DNA of 64,000 bases from Sulfitobacter undariae (GCF_014196805.1 NZ_JACIEI010000006.1:62001-126000), one strand, 5' to 3'. Positions 1-8,472 are shown, counted from the first letter of the stretch. Notes: generated by a model from the letters alone, not told the origin. Made by a program: numbers and translations.

Positions 1-2
1 TC

Positions 3-794
3 GCCCGTCAGGTTGAGGCAGACATCCGCGAAGCTGGCGCCGTGCCTGCCACAATCGCGGTGATTGATGGAACGCTGCACATCGGTCTGGAAGACGATCA
101 ACTGGCCGCGCTGGGCCAAGCCAAAGGTGTCGCAAAGCTGAGCCGTGCAGATATGGCCGCTTGCATCGCCACAGGTGGCACTGGCGCCACCACAGTTGCG
201 GCGACAATGATCGCGGCGCAATTGGCTGGAATTGAAGTATTCGCGACCGGCGGCATTGGCGGCGTGCATAAAGGCGCGGAAGACAGCTTTGACATCTCTG
301 CTGACCTGATGGAGCTGGCGCAGACGGCTGTGACCGTCGTTGCAGCGGGCGCAAAGGCAATTTTGGACGTGGATAAAACGTTGGAAGTGCTGGAAACCCA
401 AGGGGTTCCAGTGATTACCTATGGTCAGGACGCTTTTCCGGCCTTCTGGTCACGCGGTTCAAAACTGAAGTCGCCCCTGCGTATGGATAGCGCCGAACAG
501 ATCGCCAAAGCCCATAAAATGCGCGGTGCAATGGGGCTGCCTGGTGGTCAGTTGATTGCAAACCCGATCCCAGAGAGCGCTGAAATCCCGACCACACAAA
601 TGGCCCCGATCATTGCCACCGCACAGGCCGATGCCAACCAAGCAGGCATCAGCGGCAAAGGCGTCACACCTTATCTGCTACAACGCATTTTTGAGCTGAC
701 CGAGGGCAAGTCACTGGAGGCCAATATCGCGCTGGTGCGTAATAATGCGCGTCTGGCGTCGGAAATTGCCCTGCAATTGCGCAGCTTGGCCTAA
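3..794 (+). CDS. psuG: Pseudouridine-5'-phosphate glycosidase, 5' end outside window
   Basis: PsuG reversibly splits pseudouridine 5'-phosphate into uracil and ribose 5-phosphate, acting in the cytosol in pseudouridine salvage. The reading frame is open from the window edge and gives about 263 residues. The family is usually about 300-310 residues, so roughly the first 40 are missing. Family signature stretches are visible: ATGGTGATTVAAT, FATGGIGGVHKGAEDSFDIS and GGQLIANPIP. The pseudouridine kinase (PsuK) that usually accompanies it is not in the window and may lie upstream. The assignment rests on these conserved blocks over the whole length. Any apparent start inside the window (GTG at 42) is internal to the protein. 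Confidence 0.93.
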   Translation, partial: ARQVEADIREAGAVPATIAVIDGTLHIGLEDDQLAALGQAKGVAKLSRADMAACIATGGTGATTVAATMIAAQLAGIEVFATGGIGGVHKGAEDSFDISADLMELAQTAVTVVAAGAKAILDVDKTLEVLETQGVPVITYGQDAFPAFWSRGSKLKSPLRMDSAEQIAKAHKMRGAMGLPGGQLIANPIPESAEIPTTQMAPIIATAQADANQAGISGKGVTPYLLQRIFELTEGKSLEANIALVRNNARLASEIALQLRSLA

Positions 795-824
795 ATTCCA
801 CCCTGTAGGGTCATTGTTACTGTG

Positions 825-859
825 GGCGTGTATACATATTTGTAAGATATATACACGCC
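825..859. promoter_or_regulatory. 10-bp inverted repeat between psuG and the DUF502 gene
   Basis: GGCGTGTATA at 825-834 is matched exactly by TATACACGCC at 850-859, with a 15-base loop. No T-run follows, so it is not a classic intrinsic terminator. It ends 22 bases before the DUF502 start codon. It could be a terminator-like 3' end for psuG, a 5'-leader hairpin or an operator; the sequence does not decide between these. Confidence 0.45.
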
Positions 860-881
860 ACCAACGGACGCACTTAAAAGC

Positions 882-1622
882 ATGAACAAGCCTTTTGATC
901 CCGATCCAATTTCACCGCCCAAACGCGGCTTACTTTCGCGTATCCGCGGGAACTTCCTGACAGGCCTTGTTGTGATCGCCCCTGTGGGCCTCACCATCTG
1001 GCTGATCTGGAGCGTGATTGGCTGGATCGACGGCTTTGTTCTGCCGCTTGTTCCTGTGAAATACCACCCTGACCGCCTGATACAGGATTTGCTGGGTCTT
1101 GATCCGACGCTGCAAATCAACGTGCGCGGTATTGGCGTGGTGATTTTCTTGTTGTTCACCATATTTGTGGGGTTTGCGGCCAAAGGCATCATCGGACGGT
1201 CGTTCATTCGCTTTGCCGAAAGTCTGGTCGAGAGGACACCGGTTGTGCGCTCCATCTATTCCGGGCTGAAACAAATTTCTGAAACGATCTTTGCCCAAAG
1301 CGAAAGCAGCTTTGAGAAGGCGTGTCTGATCCAATACCCTCGCAAAGGTATCTGGGCCATTGGCTTTATTTCCACCCAAGCCAAAGGTGAAATTGCTTCA
1401 AAATCAGATGCAAGCAGTGAAATGCTGTCGGTGTTTTTACCAACCACCCCCAATCCGACCTCGGGGTTTTTGCTGTTTTTGCCGAAACAAGACGTGATCG
1501 AATTGGAAATGACAGTCGAAGATTCCGCCAAACTGGTGATTTCGGCGGGGCTTGTCTATCCTAACGCCAAAGCGCTGGAAGACGGCACACCGCCGATTGC
1601 AGATTTACGGGACCGCGATTAA
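882..1622 (+). CDS. DUF502 family integral membrane protein
   Basis: A 246-residue protein of the DUF502 family, widespread in proteobacteria, cyanobacteria and plants and without a settled biochemical role. The N-terminus is short, charged and cytosolic. Two clear hydrophobic spans follow: about residues 25-60 (GLVVIAPVGLTIWLIWSVIG region) and 88-112 (GVVIFLLFTIFVGFAAKGI). The soluble C-terminal half holds the family block ERTPVVRSIYSGLKQ near residues 117-131. It sits alone on the plus strand after psuG and converges with the patatin gene, overlapping that gene's stop by four bases (1619-1622). No partner suggests a substrate. Family assignment is firm; function is unknown. Confidence 0.88.
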   Translation: MNKPFDPDPISPPKRGLLSRIRGNFLTGLVVIAPVGLTIWLIWSVIGWIDGFVLPLVPVKYHPDRLIQDLLGLDPTLQINVRGIGVVIFLLFTIFVGFAAKGIIGRSFIRFAESLVERTPVVRSIYSGLKQISETIFAQSESSFEKACLIQYPRKGIWAIGFISTQAKGEIASKSDASSEMLSVFLPTTPNPTSGFLLFLPKQDVIELEMTVEDSAKLVISAGLVYPNAKALEDGTPPIADLRDRD

Positions 1623-2653
1623 CTGAACATTGCAGGTAAATCGATGCTGCTGCGTTTGCCGATGTTGTCCACATCGCCTTGTAAAAACGTCTCGCCTGCG
1701 GCGCGGCCTGCGTCTTTGAGGCGGGAAATGATCGTAGCATTTGGCACTGCTTTGGTGACAGCAGACAGTTGCGCCATCAGATTATCATCTGCGATCATGT
1801 GAATACGCACCCGGCTCATCTGGTCCGATGCGACATTCCCTTTCTCAATCAGCCGCTGCACAAATTCAATCGCACGCAATTCGCGCAACAAGCTCGAGTT
1901 AAAGCTGATTTCGTTGACGCGGTTTTGGATGTCTTGGGGCGTGGTGGGGATATCATCGCGCTCAAGTGGGTTGATGTTGATGATCACAATGTCATCCGGC
2001 AGTGCTGGATTAAACAACGGGAACAATGCGGGGTTACCCGTGTATCCGCCATCCCAAAAGGCTTCCATGCGATCCGTCGTTTTGTCAAAAATCTCGACCG
2101 CTTGAAACATGGTGGGCAGGCAGGCCGAGGCCATCAGCGCATCCGGGCCAATTTCATCGCCTTCGAAAATCCTGATTTTGCCATTCCTGACACGTGTCGC
2201 CCCGACGTAGAACATCGGTTTGTCAGTGTCCGAGATGTGCTCATAATCGAACTTGGCTACGATATCTTTCAGCGGGTTTTTGTAGAACGGTCCATAGCTG
2301 TAGGGGGACATGACCTGCATCATTGCAGACCCGATTGTATAAGGCAGGCTGTTGGCCAGTTGCTGACCTAAAACTTCAAGGCCAAAGGGCGCCATCCAAT
2401 CGGACATGCGCAGGTCTTTAACCCCCGCCACCTGCATCCAGAGCCAATCCAGATTGTCACGGGCACCTTGACGGCCCCCGGTGATCATACCGGATTTCAA
2501 CGCAGCCCCGTTCAATGCCCCCGCAGAAGTGCCGGACATGCCGGAAATCTCAAGGTCTTCTTCCTCTAGCAACCTGTCCAGCACGCCCCATGTAAAAGCC
2601 CCATGTGCGCCGCCGCCCTGAAGGGCGAGATTGATTTTCTTGGTCTTCGTCAT
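1619..2653 (-). CDS. Patatin-like phospholipase / acyl hydrolase
   Basis: A 344-residue patatin-fold serine hydrolase. The oxyanion hole LQGGGAHGAF lies near residues 11-20, the nucleophile elbow GMSGTSAGALNG near 38-49, and the catalytic Asp in WDGGYTGNPA near 199-208. Together these form the Ser-Asp dyad of the family, which cleaves acyl esters of lipids. No signal peptide is evident, so it should act in the cytosol or on the inner membrane face. It follows the 3-hydroxybutyrate dehydrogenase gene by 27 bases on the same strand, so the two are probably co-transcribed. That pairing suggests a role in polyhydroxybutyrate or lipid turnover, which is inference only. Confidence 0.9.
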   Translation of the reverse strand: MTKTKKINLALQGGGAHGAFTWGVLDRLLEEEDLEISGMSGTSAGALNGAALKSGMITGGRQGARDNLDWLWMQVAGVKDLRMSDWMAPFGLEVLGQQLANSLPYTIGSAMMQVMSPYSYGPFYKNPLKDIVAKFDYEHISDTDKPMFYVGATRVRNGKIRIFEGDEIGPDALMASACLPTMFQAVEIFDKTTDRMEAFWDGGYTGNPALFPLFNPALPDDIVIININPLERDDIPTTPQDIQNRVNEISFNSSLLRELRAIEFVQRLIEKGNVASDQMSRVRIHMIADDNLMAQLSAVTKAVPNATIISRLKDAGRAAGETFLQGDVDNIGKRSSIDLPAMFS

Positions 2654-2680
2654 TTCATCTCGCCCTTTGGGTGTGTCGTA

Positions 2681-3466
2681 TCAAAGTGCCGTCCAGCCGC
2701 CATCGACACTGATTGTCGTGCCAGTGATCTGATCACCCGCTGTTGAACACAAGAAGGCAGCCGTGCCGCCCATCTGTTCAACCGTGGCAAATTCTTTGCT
2801 GGGCTGGCGTTTAAGCATGACGTTCTTAATCACGTCTTCACGGCTCATGTCGTATTCTTTCATCGTATCAGGGATCTGGCTTTCGACCAATGGCGTCAGC
2901 ACATAGCCGGGACAAATCGCATTTGCGGTGATCGGCTCTTCTGCTGTTTCCAATGCGGTTGTTTTGGTCAGACCAACAATGCCGTGTTTCGCAGCAATAT
3001 AGGCTGACTTATAGGGGGATGCTGTCAAACCATGGGCCGAAGCAATGTTGATCACCCTGCCCCAGCCCGCCTTGCGCATCATCGGCAGAGCCACAGCCGT
3101 TGTGTGAAACGCCGAGCTGAGGTTGATCGCGATGATCGCGTCCCATTTCGCAGCGGGGAAATCAGGGATCGGGGCAACGTGTTGGATGCCCGCATTGTTG
3201 ATCAGGATATCACAAACGCCTGCGTCTTCGATTAGCTGGCGGCATTCATCCCCTTTGGACATATCCGCCTGAATATAACGGGCCTTCACGCCCGAGGCTT
3301 TTGCGATCTCTTCGGCAAGCGCGTGATCTTCGTCATTATTAGTGAAAGAGTTCAGCACCACATTTGCACCCGCCTTTGCAAGCTGCTGTGCAATCCCCAG
3401 ACCGATGCCAGAGTTGGAGCCGGTGATGACGGCGGTTTTACCAGAGAGATCATAGATAAGGGCCAT
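2681..3466 (-). CDS. bdhA: 3-hydroxybutyrate dehydrogenase (SDR family)
   Basis: Catalyses NAD-dependent interconversion of (R)-3-hydroxybutyrate and acetoacetate, a step in PHB and ketone-body use. The 261-residue protein is a classical short-chain dehydrogenase: cofactor loop TGSNSGIGLG near residue 14, NNAG block, catalytic Ser in INIASAHG and the Tyr-Lys pair in SAYIAAKHG. The C-terminal block ICPGYVLTPLVE is typical of 3-hydroxybutyrate dehydrogenases. The open frame extends upstream to 3580, but the ATG at 3466 is preferred: it begins MALIYDLSGK, where the family starts, and has AGGA a few bases upstream. It leads a two-gene unit with the patatin gene. Confidence 0.92.
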   Translation of the reverse strand: MALIYDLSGKTAVITGSNSGIGLGIAQQLAKAGANVVLNSFTNNDEDHALAEEIAKASGVKARYIQADMSKGDECRQLIEDAGVCDILINNAGIQHVAPIPDFPAAKWDAIIAINLSSAFHTTAVALPMMRKAGWGRVINIASAHGLTASPYKSAYIAAKHGIVGLTKTTALETAEEPITANAICPGYVLTPLVESQIPDTMKEYDMSREDVIKNVMLKRQPSKEFATVEQMGGTAAFLCSTAGDQITGTTISVDGGWTAL

Positions 3467-3622
3467 GGGAATATTCCTGAAAATTATGGGTTCAGCGTGT
3501 TTATGGCGCTGGATGATGTAATTGAAAATGCACGAAGCCGCGGCAAGGTTCAAACAGTCGTGCTTTTCCCCGCCCCCCACAGGCCAAACACCGCCGCAAT
3601 TTGTATTGTAAGTGTATAGGGT

Positions 3623-3651
3623 AAAAAAAAACGCCCGCGCAAGGCGGGCGT
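3623..3651 (-). terminator. Intrinsic terminator of the putative small RNA
   Basis: Stem ACGCCCGC (3631-3638) pairs with GCGGGCGT (3644-3651) over a 5-base loop. On the minus strand it is followed by an uninterrupted run of eight or more U (A-run at 3623-3630). No plus-strand T-run exists, so it works for leftward transcription only. Confidence 0.85.
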
Positions 3652-3745
3652 CAAGTTATTGAGGCAGGTTTCATACAGGCAAGAAACCTATCGAGCAGTG
3701 AGACCTTTATAGGGAATTACTGCTCAAACGCCAAGCTAAAAGTTT
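3623..3745 (-). ncRNA. Putative small RNA with three stem-loops and its own terminator
   Basis: The 348-base gap between bdhA and the next gene holds an ordered set of hairpins reading leftward. First comes a 7-bp stem (3719-3725 with 3693-3699), then another 7-bp stem (3683-3689 with 3666-3672), then a perfect 8-bp GC-rich stem (3644-3651 with 3631-3638) followed by eight or nine U at 3623-3631. The last is a textbook intrinsic terminator on the minus strand. No minus-strand gene lies upstream for it to serve, and no reading frame spans the structure. I do not recognise it as 6S, SRP, tmRNA or RNase P RNA. The 5' end is uncertain and no convincing promoter was identified. Confidence 0.55.
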
Positions 3746-3814
3746 GCGCCTGCCGACAGAGCCAGATAGAGGTTTAAGTAATAAAAAAAAGGGCAGAGCA
3801 GGATTGTTTCGAAA

Positions 3815-5635
3815 ATGGCTTTAGATTTATTCCCAAAGCTGCGGGAGTTTGTGGCCGCTTCTTCACTGATTCTTGGGGGAATCGGTGCGCATGCGGAACC
3901 GCAGCACGCAATTTCAATGTATGGCGTGCCAGCACTGCCTGCTGATTTTAGCAACCTGCCCTATGTAAACCCTGATGCGCCCAAAGGTGGCGCAATCACT
4001 TTGGGCAATACGGGCGGCTTTGACAGCCTCAATCCCTTCACGCTCAAAGGCACGTCGCCGTGGCAATTGCCGTTTTTCACCCATGAAACGCTCATGGGCC
4101 GTTCTTGGGATGAACCCTTCACGCTCTATGGTCTTTTGGCCGAAACCGTTGAAACAGATGAGGCACGCAGTTGGGTTGAGTTCACTTTGCGCAAAGGCAC
4201 GAAGTTTTCTGATGGCAGCCCCCTCACCATCGAGGATGTGATTTTCAGTTTTGAACTGCTCGGCACGCAAGGACATCCGCGGTATCTGAGCCTCTATAAC
4301 CAGATTGAAAGCATTGAACAGACTGGCCCGCGCAAAGTGCGGATCACCTTCAACGATGAAAACCGTGAATTGGCGCTGCTGGCTGGATTACGACCCATCA
4401 TTTCCAAAGCCCAATGGGAAGGCCGCAACTTTAAAGACGCAAGCGTGCAGGAAATCCCGTTGGGGTCTGGCCCTTATACAGTCACCGCCTATGAAACCAG
4501 TCGCTACGTCACCCTGACACGCAATCCCGACTATTGGGGCGCGGATTTGGCCTTTCGCAAGGGCACGCATAACTATGACACCATTGATCTGGACTTTTAC
4601 GGTGACGGGAAGGTTTTGTTTGAAGGGTTCAAAGCGGGCGAGATTTCTGCTGTGCGTGAATTCAATGCGGAAAGTTGGAACACGCAATATGATTTCCCTG
4701 CGATCACCCGTGGCGATATCGTAAAATCGGTGATCCCCCATAGTAAACCCTCTGGCATGACCGGGTTTGTGATGAACACCCGCCGCGCGCCCTTTGACGA
4801 TTGGCGTGTTCGTGATGCTCTGATCAAAGCGTTCAATTTTGAATATATCAACGACACGTTGACAGGAAATTCCCAGCCTCGGATCACCTCGTATTTCTCG
4901 AACTCGATTTTGGGGATGGTTGAAGGGGCCGCCAGTGGCCGTGTCGCAGAATTTCTTCTGCCTTATCAAGATACATTGCCTGTCGGCGCATTGGAGGGCT
5001 ATGCCCTGCCCGTCGCCGATGGATCGGCCCGTAACCGTGCCGGCATCCATGCCGCGATGGCGCAGTTCGAGGCCGCAGGTTACATAGTCCAAGAAGGCAT
5101 CCTGCGCCGTGGCGATGGCACGCCTGTGACGTTTAATATTCTGATCGCCAAAGGCAGCACAGAAGACATCGCCATCGCTGACCTATATCTGCGTGGACTT
5201 GAGCGGTTGGGTATCAAAGCCACCATCGAAACCGTGGATGATGCCCAATATTTTTCCCGCACAGGGAACTTTGATTTCGACATTACCACATTCAGGCGTG
5301 CTCTTTCGCTTAGCCCTGGCAATGAACAAAAGTTCTACTGGGGCTCTGAAGCCGCTAACCAACCCGGATCGAGCAACCTTATGGGGGCCAGCAATCTGGT
5401 CATTGATGCGATGATTGAGGAAATGTTAAACGCCCGCGACAGCGCTGATTTTGTGGCGGCGACACGTGCGCTGGACCGCGTTTTGACGGCTGGACGCTAT
5501 GTGATCCCCTTCTGGTCTTACACTGAAGGCCGCATTGCGCACCGCAGCGAAATGAAATTCCCTGACACGATTCCGATTTACGGCGACGGATCGCAGTGGA
5601 TGCCCGAAGTCTGGTGGTGGGAAGACGCCCCTTGA
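3815..5635 (+). CDS. Extracellular solute-binding protein family 5 (YejA-like peptide binder)
   Basis: A 606-residue periplasmic substrate-binding protein of an ABC importer, in the family-5 peptide/oligopeptide/microcin C group, closest in style to YejA. A signal peptide is visible (hydrophobic VAASSLILGGIGAHA before Glu at about 29). Family blocks include PDAPKGGAITL, FSDGSPLTIEDVIFSF, GSGPYTV and NPDYWGADLAF. The protein ends in a Trp-rich tail (PEVWWWEDAP). No permease or ATPase genes are next to it, so it is an orphan binding protein here and its importer must be encoded elsewhere. It stands alone, downstream of and divergent from the putative small RNA. Confidence 0.9.
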   Translation: MALDLFPKLREFVAASSLILGGIGAHAEPQHAISMYGVPALPADFSNLPYVNPDAPKGGAITLGNTGGFDSLNPFTLKGTSPWQLPFFTHETLMGRSWDEPFTLYGLLAETVETDEARSWVEFTLRKGTKFSDGSPLTIEDVIFSFELLGTQGHPRYLSLYNQIESIEQTGPRKVRITFNDENRELALLAGLRPIISKAQWEGRNFKDASVQEIPLGSGPYTVTAYETSRYVTLTRNPDYWGADLAFRKGTHNYDTIDLDFYGDGKVLFEGFKAGEISAVREFNAESWNTQYDFPAITRGDIVKSVIPHSKPSGMTGFVMNTRRAPFDDWRVRDALIKAFNFEYINDTLTGNSQPRITSYFSNSILGMVEGAASGRVAEFLLPYQDTLPVGALEGYALPVADGSARNRAGIHAAMAQFEAAGYIVQEGILRRGDGTPVTFNILIAKGSTEDIAIADLYLRGLERLGIKATIETVDDAQYFSRTGNFDFDITTFRRALSLSPGNEQKFYWGSEAANQPGSSNLMGASNLVIDAMIEEMLNARDSADFVAATRALDRVLTAGRYVIPFWSYTEGRIAHRSEMKFPDTIPIYGDGSQWMPEVWWWEDAP

Positions 5636-5642
5636 TCAAAGG

Positions 5643-6266
5643 TTAAACGAGTGACGTGACCCAAAGAATGGTCGCGTCCTCGTCGGAGACGGAAATCACG
5701 TTATGCCCCATAGAGGCATCGTAATAGGCGCTATCGCCGCGCCGCATCTCGATCGGTTCGTAGAATTCGGTGAACAGTTTAATCACCCCCGTCAGGACAA
5801 AGAGGAATTCCTCGCCGTCATGGCGCACCCAGCCGTCAAATTCTTCCATCTGGCGCGCACGAATACGCGCACGGTAAGGCAGCATGTTCTTTTTACGCAG
5901 CGTGTCGGCCAGCAATTCATGTTCATAAGTGGCCGTGGCTTGGGCCGCGCCCTCGCCCGACTTGGTCATGGCCATCCGGCCATTGATCTGGCCCGATGCA
6001 GGTGGCGTAAACAGCTGCGGTACGGAAATTTCCAGCCCGACAGCCAGTTTTTTTAACGCATCATATGTCGGTGACATCTGCGCGTTTTCAATTTTAGACA
6101 GGGTCGAACGGGCAAGCCCTGCCTGAGAAGCCGCCTGCTCCAACGTCCAACCGCGCGCCTTGCGTAACTCGCGCACGCGCACGCCCAAATCAACAGGCGG
6201 CACCGTATGGGCAGCGCCGTCTTCGCGGGCAATCTGGATCATGGATTTTGCAGCATCGTCATTCAT
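5643..6266 (-). CDS. XRE-family transcriptional regulator with C-terminal cupin
   Basis: A 207-residue DNA-binding regulator. An XRE/Cro-type helix-turn-helix covers about residues 28-85 (ELRKARGWTLEQAASQAGLA and STLSKIENAQMSPTY). A cupin-2 sensor domain follows (GEEFLFVLTGVIKLF, MRRGDSAYYDASMGH). Such proteins usually bind a small effector in the cupin. The ATG at 6266 is chosen over upstream frame extension because AGGAG precedes it by five bases. It is divergent from the acyl-CoA ligase gene with only 65 bases between them, so it probably controls that operon and itself. The effector is unknown. It converges closely with the binding-protein gene that ends at 5635. Confidence 0.87.
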   Translation of the reverse strand: MNDDAAKSMIQIAREDGAAHTVPPVDLGVRVRELRKARGWTLEQAASQAGLARSTLSKIENAQMSPTYDALKKLAVGLEISVPQLFTPPASGQINGRMAMTKSGEGAAQATATYEHELLADTLRKKNMLPYRARIRARQMEEFDGWVRHDGEEFLFVLTGVIKLFTEFYEPIEMRRGDSAYYDASMGHNVISVSDEDATILWVTSLV

Positions 6267-6331
6267 AAACACTCCTATAGGCTGTCGCCGAGGACCTTGC
6301 AACGCGCCCGCCTGCACGGTAGCCAAGTTCT

Positions 6332-7837
6332 ATGACATCTCTTTTTGACTTTGGTCCACCGCCCGCTTGTCCCGCTCCGTTTAACATGGCCGCACATGTG
6401 TTGGCCCGTGGTGCGCTGACACCTGACAAAATCGCGTTGCGGGCGCTGGGGGAGCAGGACCTCACCTATGATGATCTGCGTGCCGCTGTTTTGGGAACGG
6501 CCACAGGCTTGTTGCAATCGGGTGCTGTAGCGGGTGACCGTGTGCTAATGCGTTTGGGGAATACCGTTGATTTCCCGCTGGCCTATCTGGGCGCGTTGGC
6601 TGCCGGGTTGGTGCCTGTGCCCACGGCCTCGGCGTTGACGGAACGCGAAGTCGCGCCGATCATTGCAACGATTGATCCCGTGCTCATCTTGCGTGATCCC
6701 GATGTCGATTGCCCGCCTGATGCGCGCATTGTGCCATTGGGGCGTTTGCGCGCCATGCGAGGCTTGCCTGCGGCTGACTTCCACATGGGCGATCCTGACC
6801 GTGCGGGGTATATCATCTATACCTCTGGCACATCGGGCAGCCCCCGTGCCGTCGTTCATGCGCACCGTGCCATATGGGCGCGGCAGATGATGTTTGACGG
6901 TTGGTATGGTCTAACCCGTGATGACCGCGTGCTACATGCAGGCGCGTTCAACTGGACCTATACATTGGGCACGGGCCTGATGGACCCTTGGACCATGGGG
7001 GCGACGGCCTTGATCCCTGCCGCTGGCACCCCCGCCACTGAACTGCCGGGCTTGATTGAGCAACATGAGGCAACGATATTCGCCGCCGCACCTGGGGTTT
7101 ACCGACAGCTCCTCAATCAGCCAAAGGTGGCGGAAATGCCCAGCCTGCGCCATGGCCTGAGCGCGGGAGAAAAGCTGCCCCCTGCTGTGCGCGCCCGTTG
7201 GGAAGCGACAACGGGGACCTCAGTGTATGAGGCCTATGGCATGTCAGAATGCTCGACCTTCATCTCCGCTGCGCCCGCACAGCCTGTTGGCCCCACGATC
7301 TTGGGCCGCCCGCAAAAAGGCCGTAAAATTGCGCTGTTGGGGCCTGACGGGCCTGTGCCGTTGGGCCGCGAGGGCACGATTGCAGTACATAACAGCGACG
7401 CTGGCCTGATGTTGGGGTATCTGGACGCCCCAGACGAGACGGCTGCGAAAATGCAAGGCGAGTGGTTTCTCACAGGCGACCAAGGCAGCATGGATGCTGA
7501 TTTCCAAATCACCTATCTGGGGCGCAATGACGATATGATGAACGCAGGTGGGTTTCGTGTCTCGCCTGTTGAGGTGGAGAGCTGTCTGGCCAAGTTTGAC
7601 GGGATCACCGCTGTAGGCGCTGCCGAAGTCACGTTGAAACAAGACGTCACAGGCATTGCCGCCTTTTATACATCCGCCACGCCCCTAGACGAAGCCGCCT
7701 TGCGCAGCTATGCCGAAGCCAATCTGGCGCGCTACAAACAACCGCGCGTCTATATCCATTTGCCGGCCCTTCCCATGGGCGCAAACGGCAAGCTCCTGCG
7801 CCGTGCGCTGCGCCAGCAATTCGAGGCCACCAGATGA
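6332..7837 (+). CDS. AMP-dependent acyl-CoA synthetase/ligase (class I adenylate-forming)
   Basis: A 501-residue adenylate-forming enzyme that should activate a carboxylic acid as acyl-AMP and then acyl-CoA. The P-loop reads YTSGTSGSPRAVVH near residues 163-176, with Arg where Lys is more common. The second signature YEAYGMSE is present, as are the hinge Asp in WFLTGDQG and the C-terminal catalytic Lys in PMGANGKLLRR. The length is near the family norm. It resembles benzoate-CoA-ligase-like and medium-chain acyl-CoA ligases, but the substrate cannot be read from sequence. Its stop overlaps the next gene's start (ATGA, 7834-7837), and a divergent XRE-cupin regulator lies just upstream. Confidence 0.88.
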   Translation: MTSLFDFGPPPACPAPFNMAAHVLARGALTPDKIALRALGEQDLTYDDLRAAVLGTATGLLQSGAVAGDRVLMRLGNTVDFPLAYLGALAAGLVPVPTASALTEREVAPIIATIDPVLILRDPDVDCPPDARIVPLGRLRAMRGLPAADFHMGDPDRAGYIIYTSGTSGSPRAVVHAHRAIWARQMMFDGWYGLTRDDRVLHAGAFNWTYTLGTGLMDPWTMGATALIPAAGTPATELPGLIEQHEATIFAAAPGVYRQLLNQPKVAEMPSLRHGLSAGEKLPPAVRARWEATTGTSVYEAYGMSECSTFISAAPAQPVGPTILGRPQKGRKIALLGPDGPVPLGREGTIAVHNSDAGLMLGYLDAPDETAAKMQGEWFLTGDQGSMDADFQITYLGRNDDMMNAGGFRVSPVEVESCLAKFDGITAVGAAEVTLKQDVTGIAAFYTSATPLDEAALRSYAEANLARYKQPRVYIHLPALPMGANGKLLRRALRQQFEATR

Positions 7838-8472
7838 CCGAAACAATCAAGCTTGATATCATGTCCGATCCGATTTGCCCTTGGTGCTATATCGGCAAGG
7901 CACATCTGGACCGCGCCCTGACAGCGCATCCTGATCACCCGTTTGAAATCGAATGGCATCCCTTCCAACTGAACCCCGACATGCCCGCCGAGGGCATGGA
8001 CCGCCGTGCCTATCTGGAAGGCAAATTTGGCGGCAAGGAGGGTGCAGTGAAAGCCTATGCGCCCGTTGTGGAAAGTGCCGAAAAGGCAGGTCTCAAGATC
8101 AATTTTGAGGGCATGCAACGCACCCCTAACACGCTGAACGCGCACCGGCTGATCCATTGGGCAGGGATCGAGGGCCGTCAAACAGCGGCTGTTTCGGCGC
8201 TGTTCAAAGCATATTTTGTGGATACCCGTGACATTGGCGCGGCTGACGTCTTGGCCGACATCGCCGATAGCATCGAAATGGACGCCTCTGTTGTGACGCG
8301 GCTGTTGGCAACGGAATCGGACATGCAAGACATCCAAGACCGTGACGCGCATAGCCGCAAGATGGGGATCAACTCGGTTCCGACCTTTATCATCGGCGGT
8401 CGCCACGCTGTTCCGGGCGCACAACCGCCAGAGCTGTGGGCGAAAGTGATTGCAGAGATTACAGGCGCTTAG
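7834..8472 (+). CDS. DsbA-family oxidoreductase (FrnE / 2-hydroxychromene-2-carboxylate isomerase-like)
   Basis: A 212-residue thioredoxin-fold protein of the DsbA/FrnE group. The active-site motif CPWC is at residues 15-18, directly after the first strand, and the cis-Pro loop is in GINSVPTFIIGG near 177-188. There is no signal peptide, so it should be cytosolic, unlike true DsbA. FrnE-like proteins include polyketide-associated oxidoreductases and cytosolic disulfide isomerases; the GST-kappa/HCCA isomerase relatives act on aromatic breakdown products. It is translationally coupled to the acyl-CoA ligase, so a shared catabolic or detoxifying role is plausible but inferred. Confidence 0.85.
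   Translation: MTETIKLDIMSDPICPWCYIGKAHLDRALTAHPDHPFEIEWHPFQLNPDMPAEGMDRRAYLEGKFGGKEGAVKAYAPVVESAEKAGLKINFEGMQRTPNTLNAHRLIHWAGIEGRQTAAVSALFKAYFVDTRDIGAADVLADIADSIEMDASVVTRLLATESDMQDIQDRDAHSRKMGINSVPTFIIGGRHAVPGAQPPELWAKVIAEITGA

Noticed and set aside
7750-8424. 224-residue frame antisense to the DsbA-like gene
   Set aside because: It spans the CPWC-bearing gene on the other strand and has no supporting motif.
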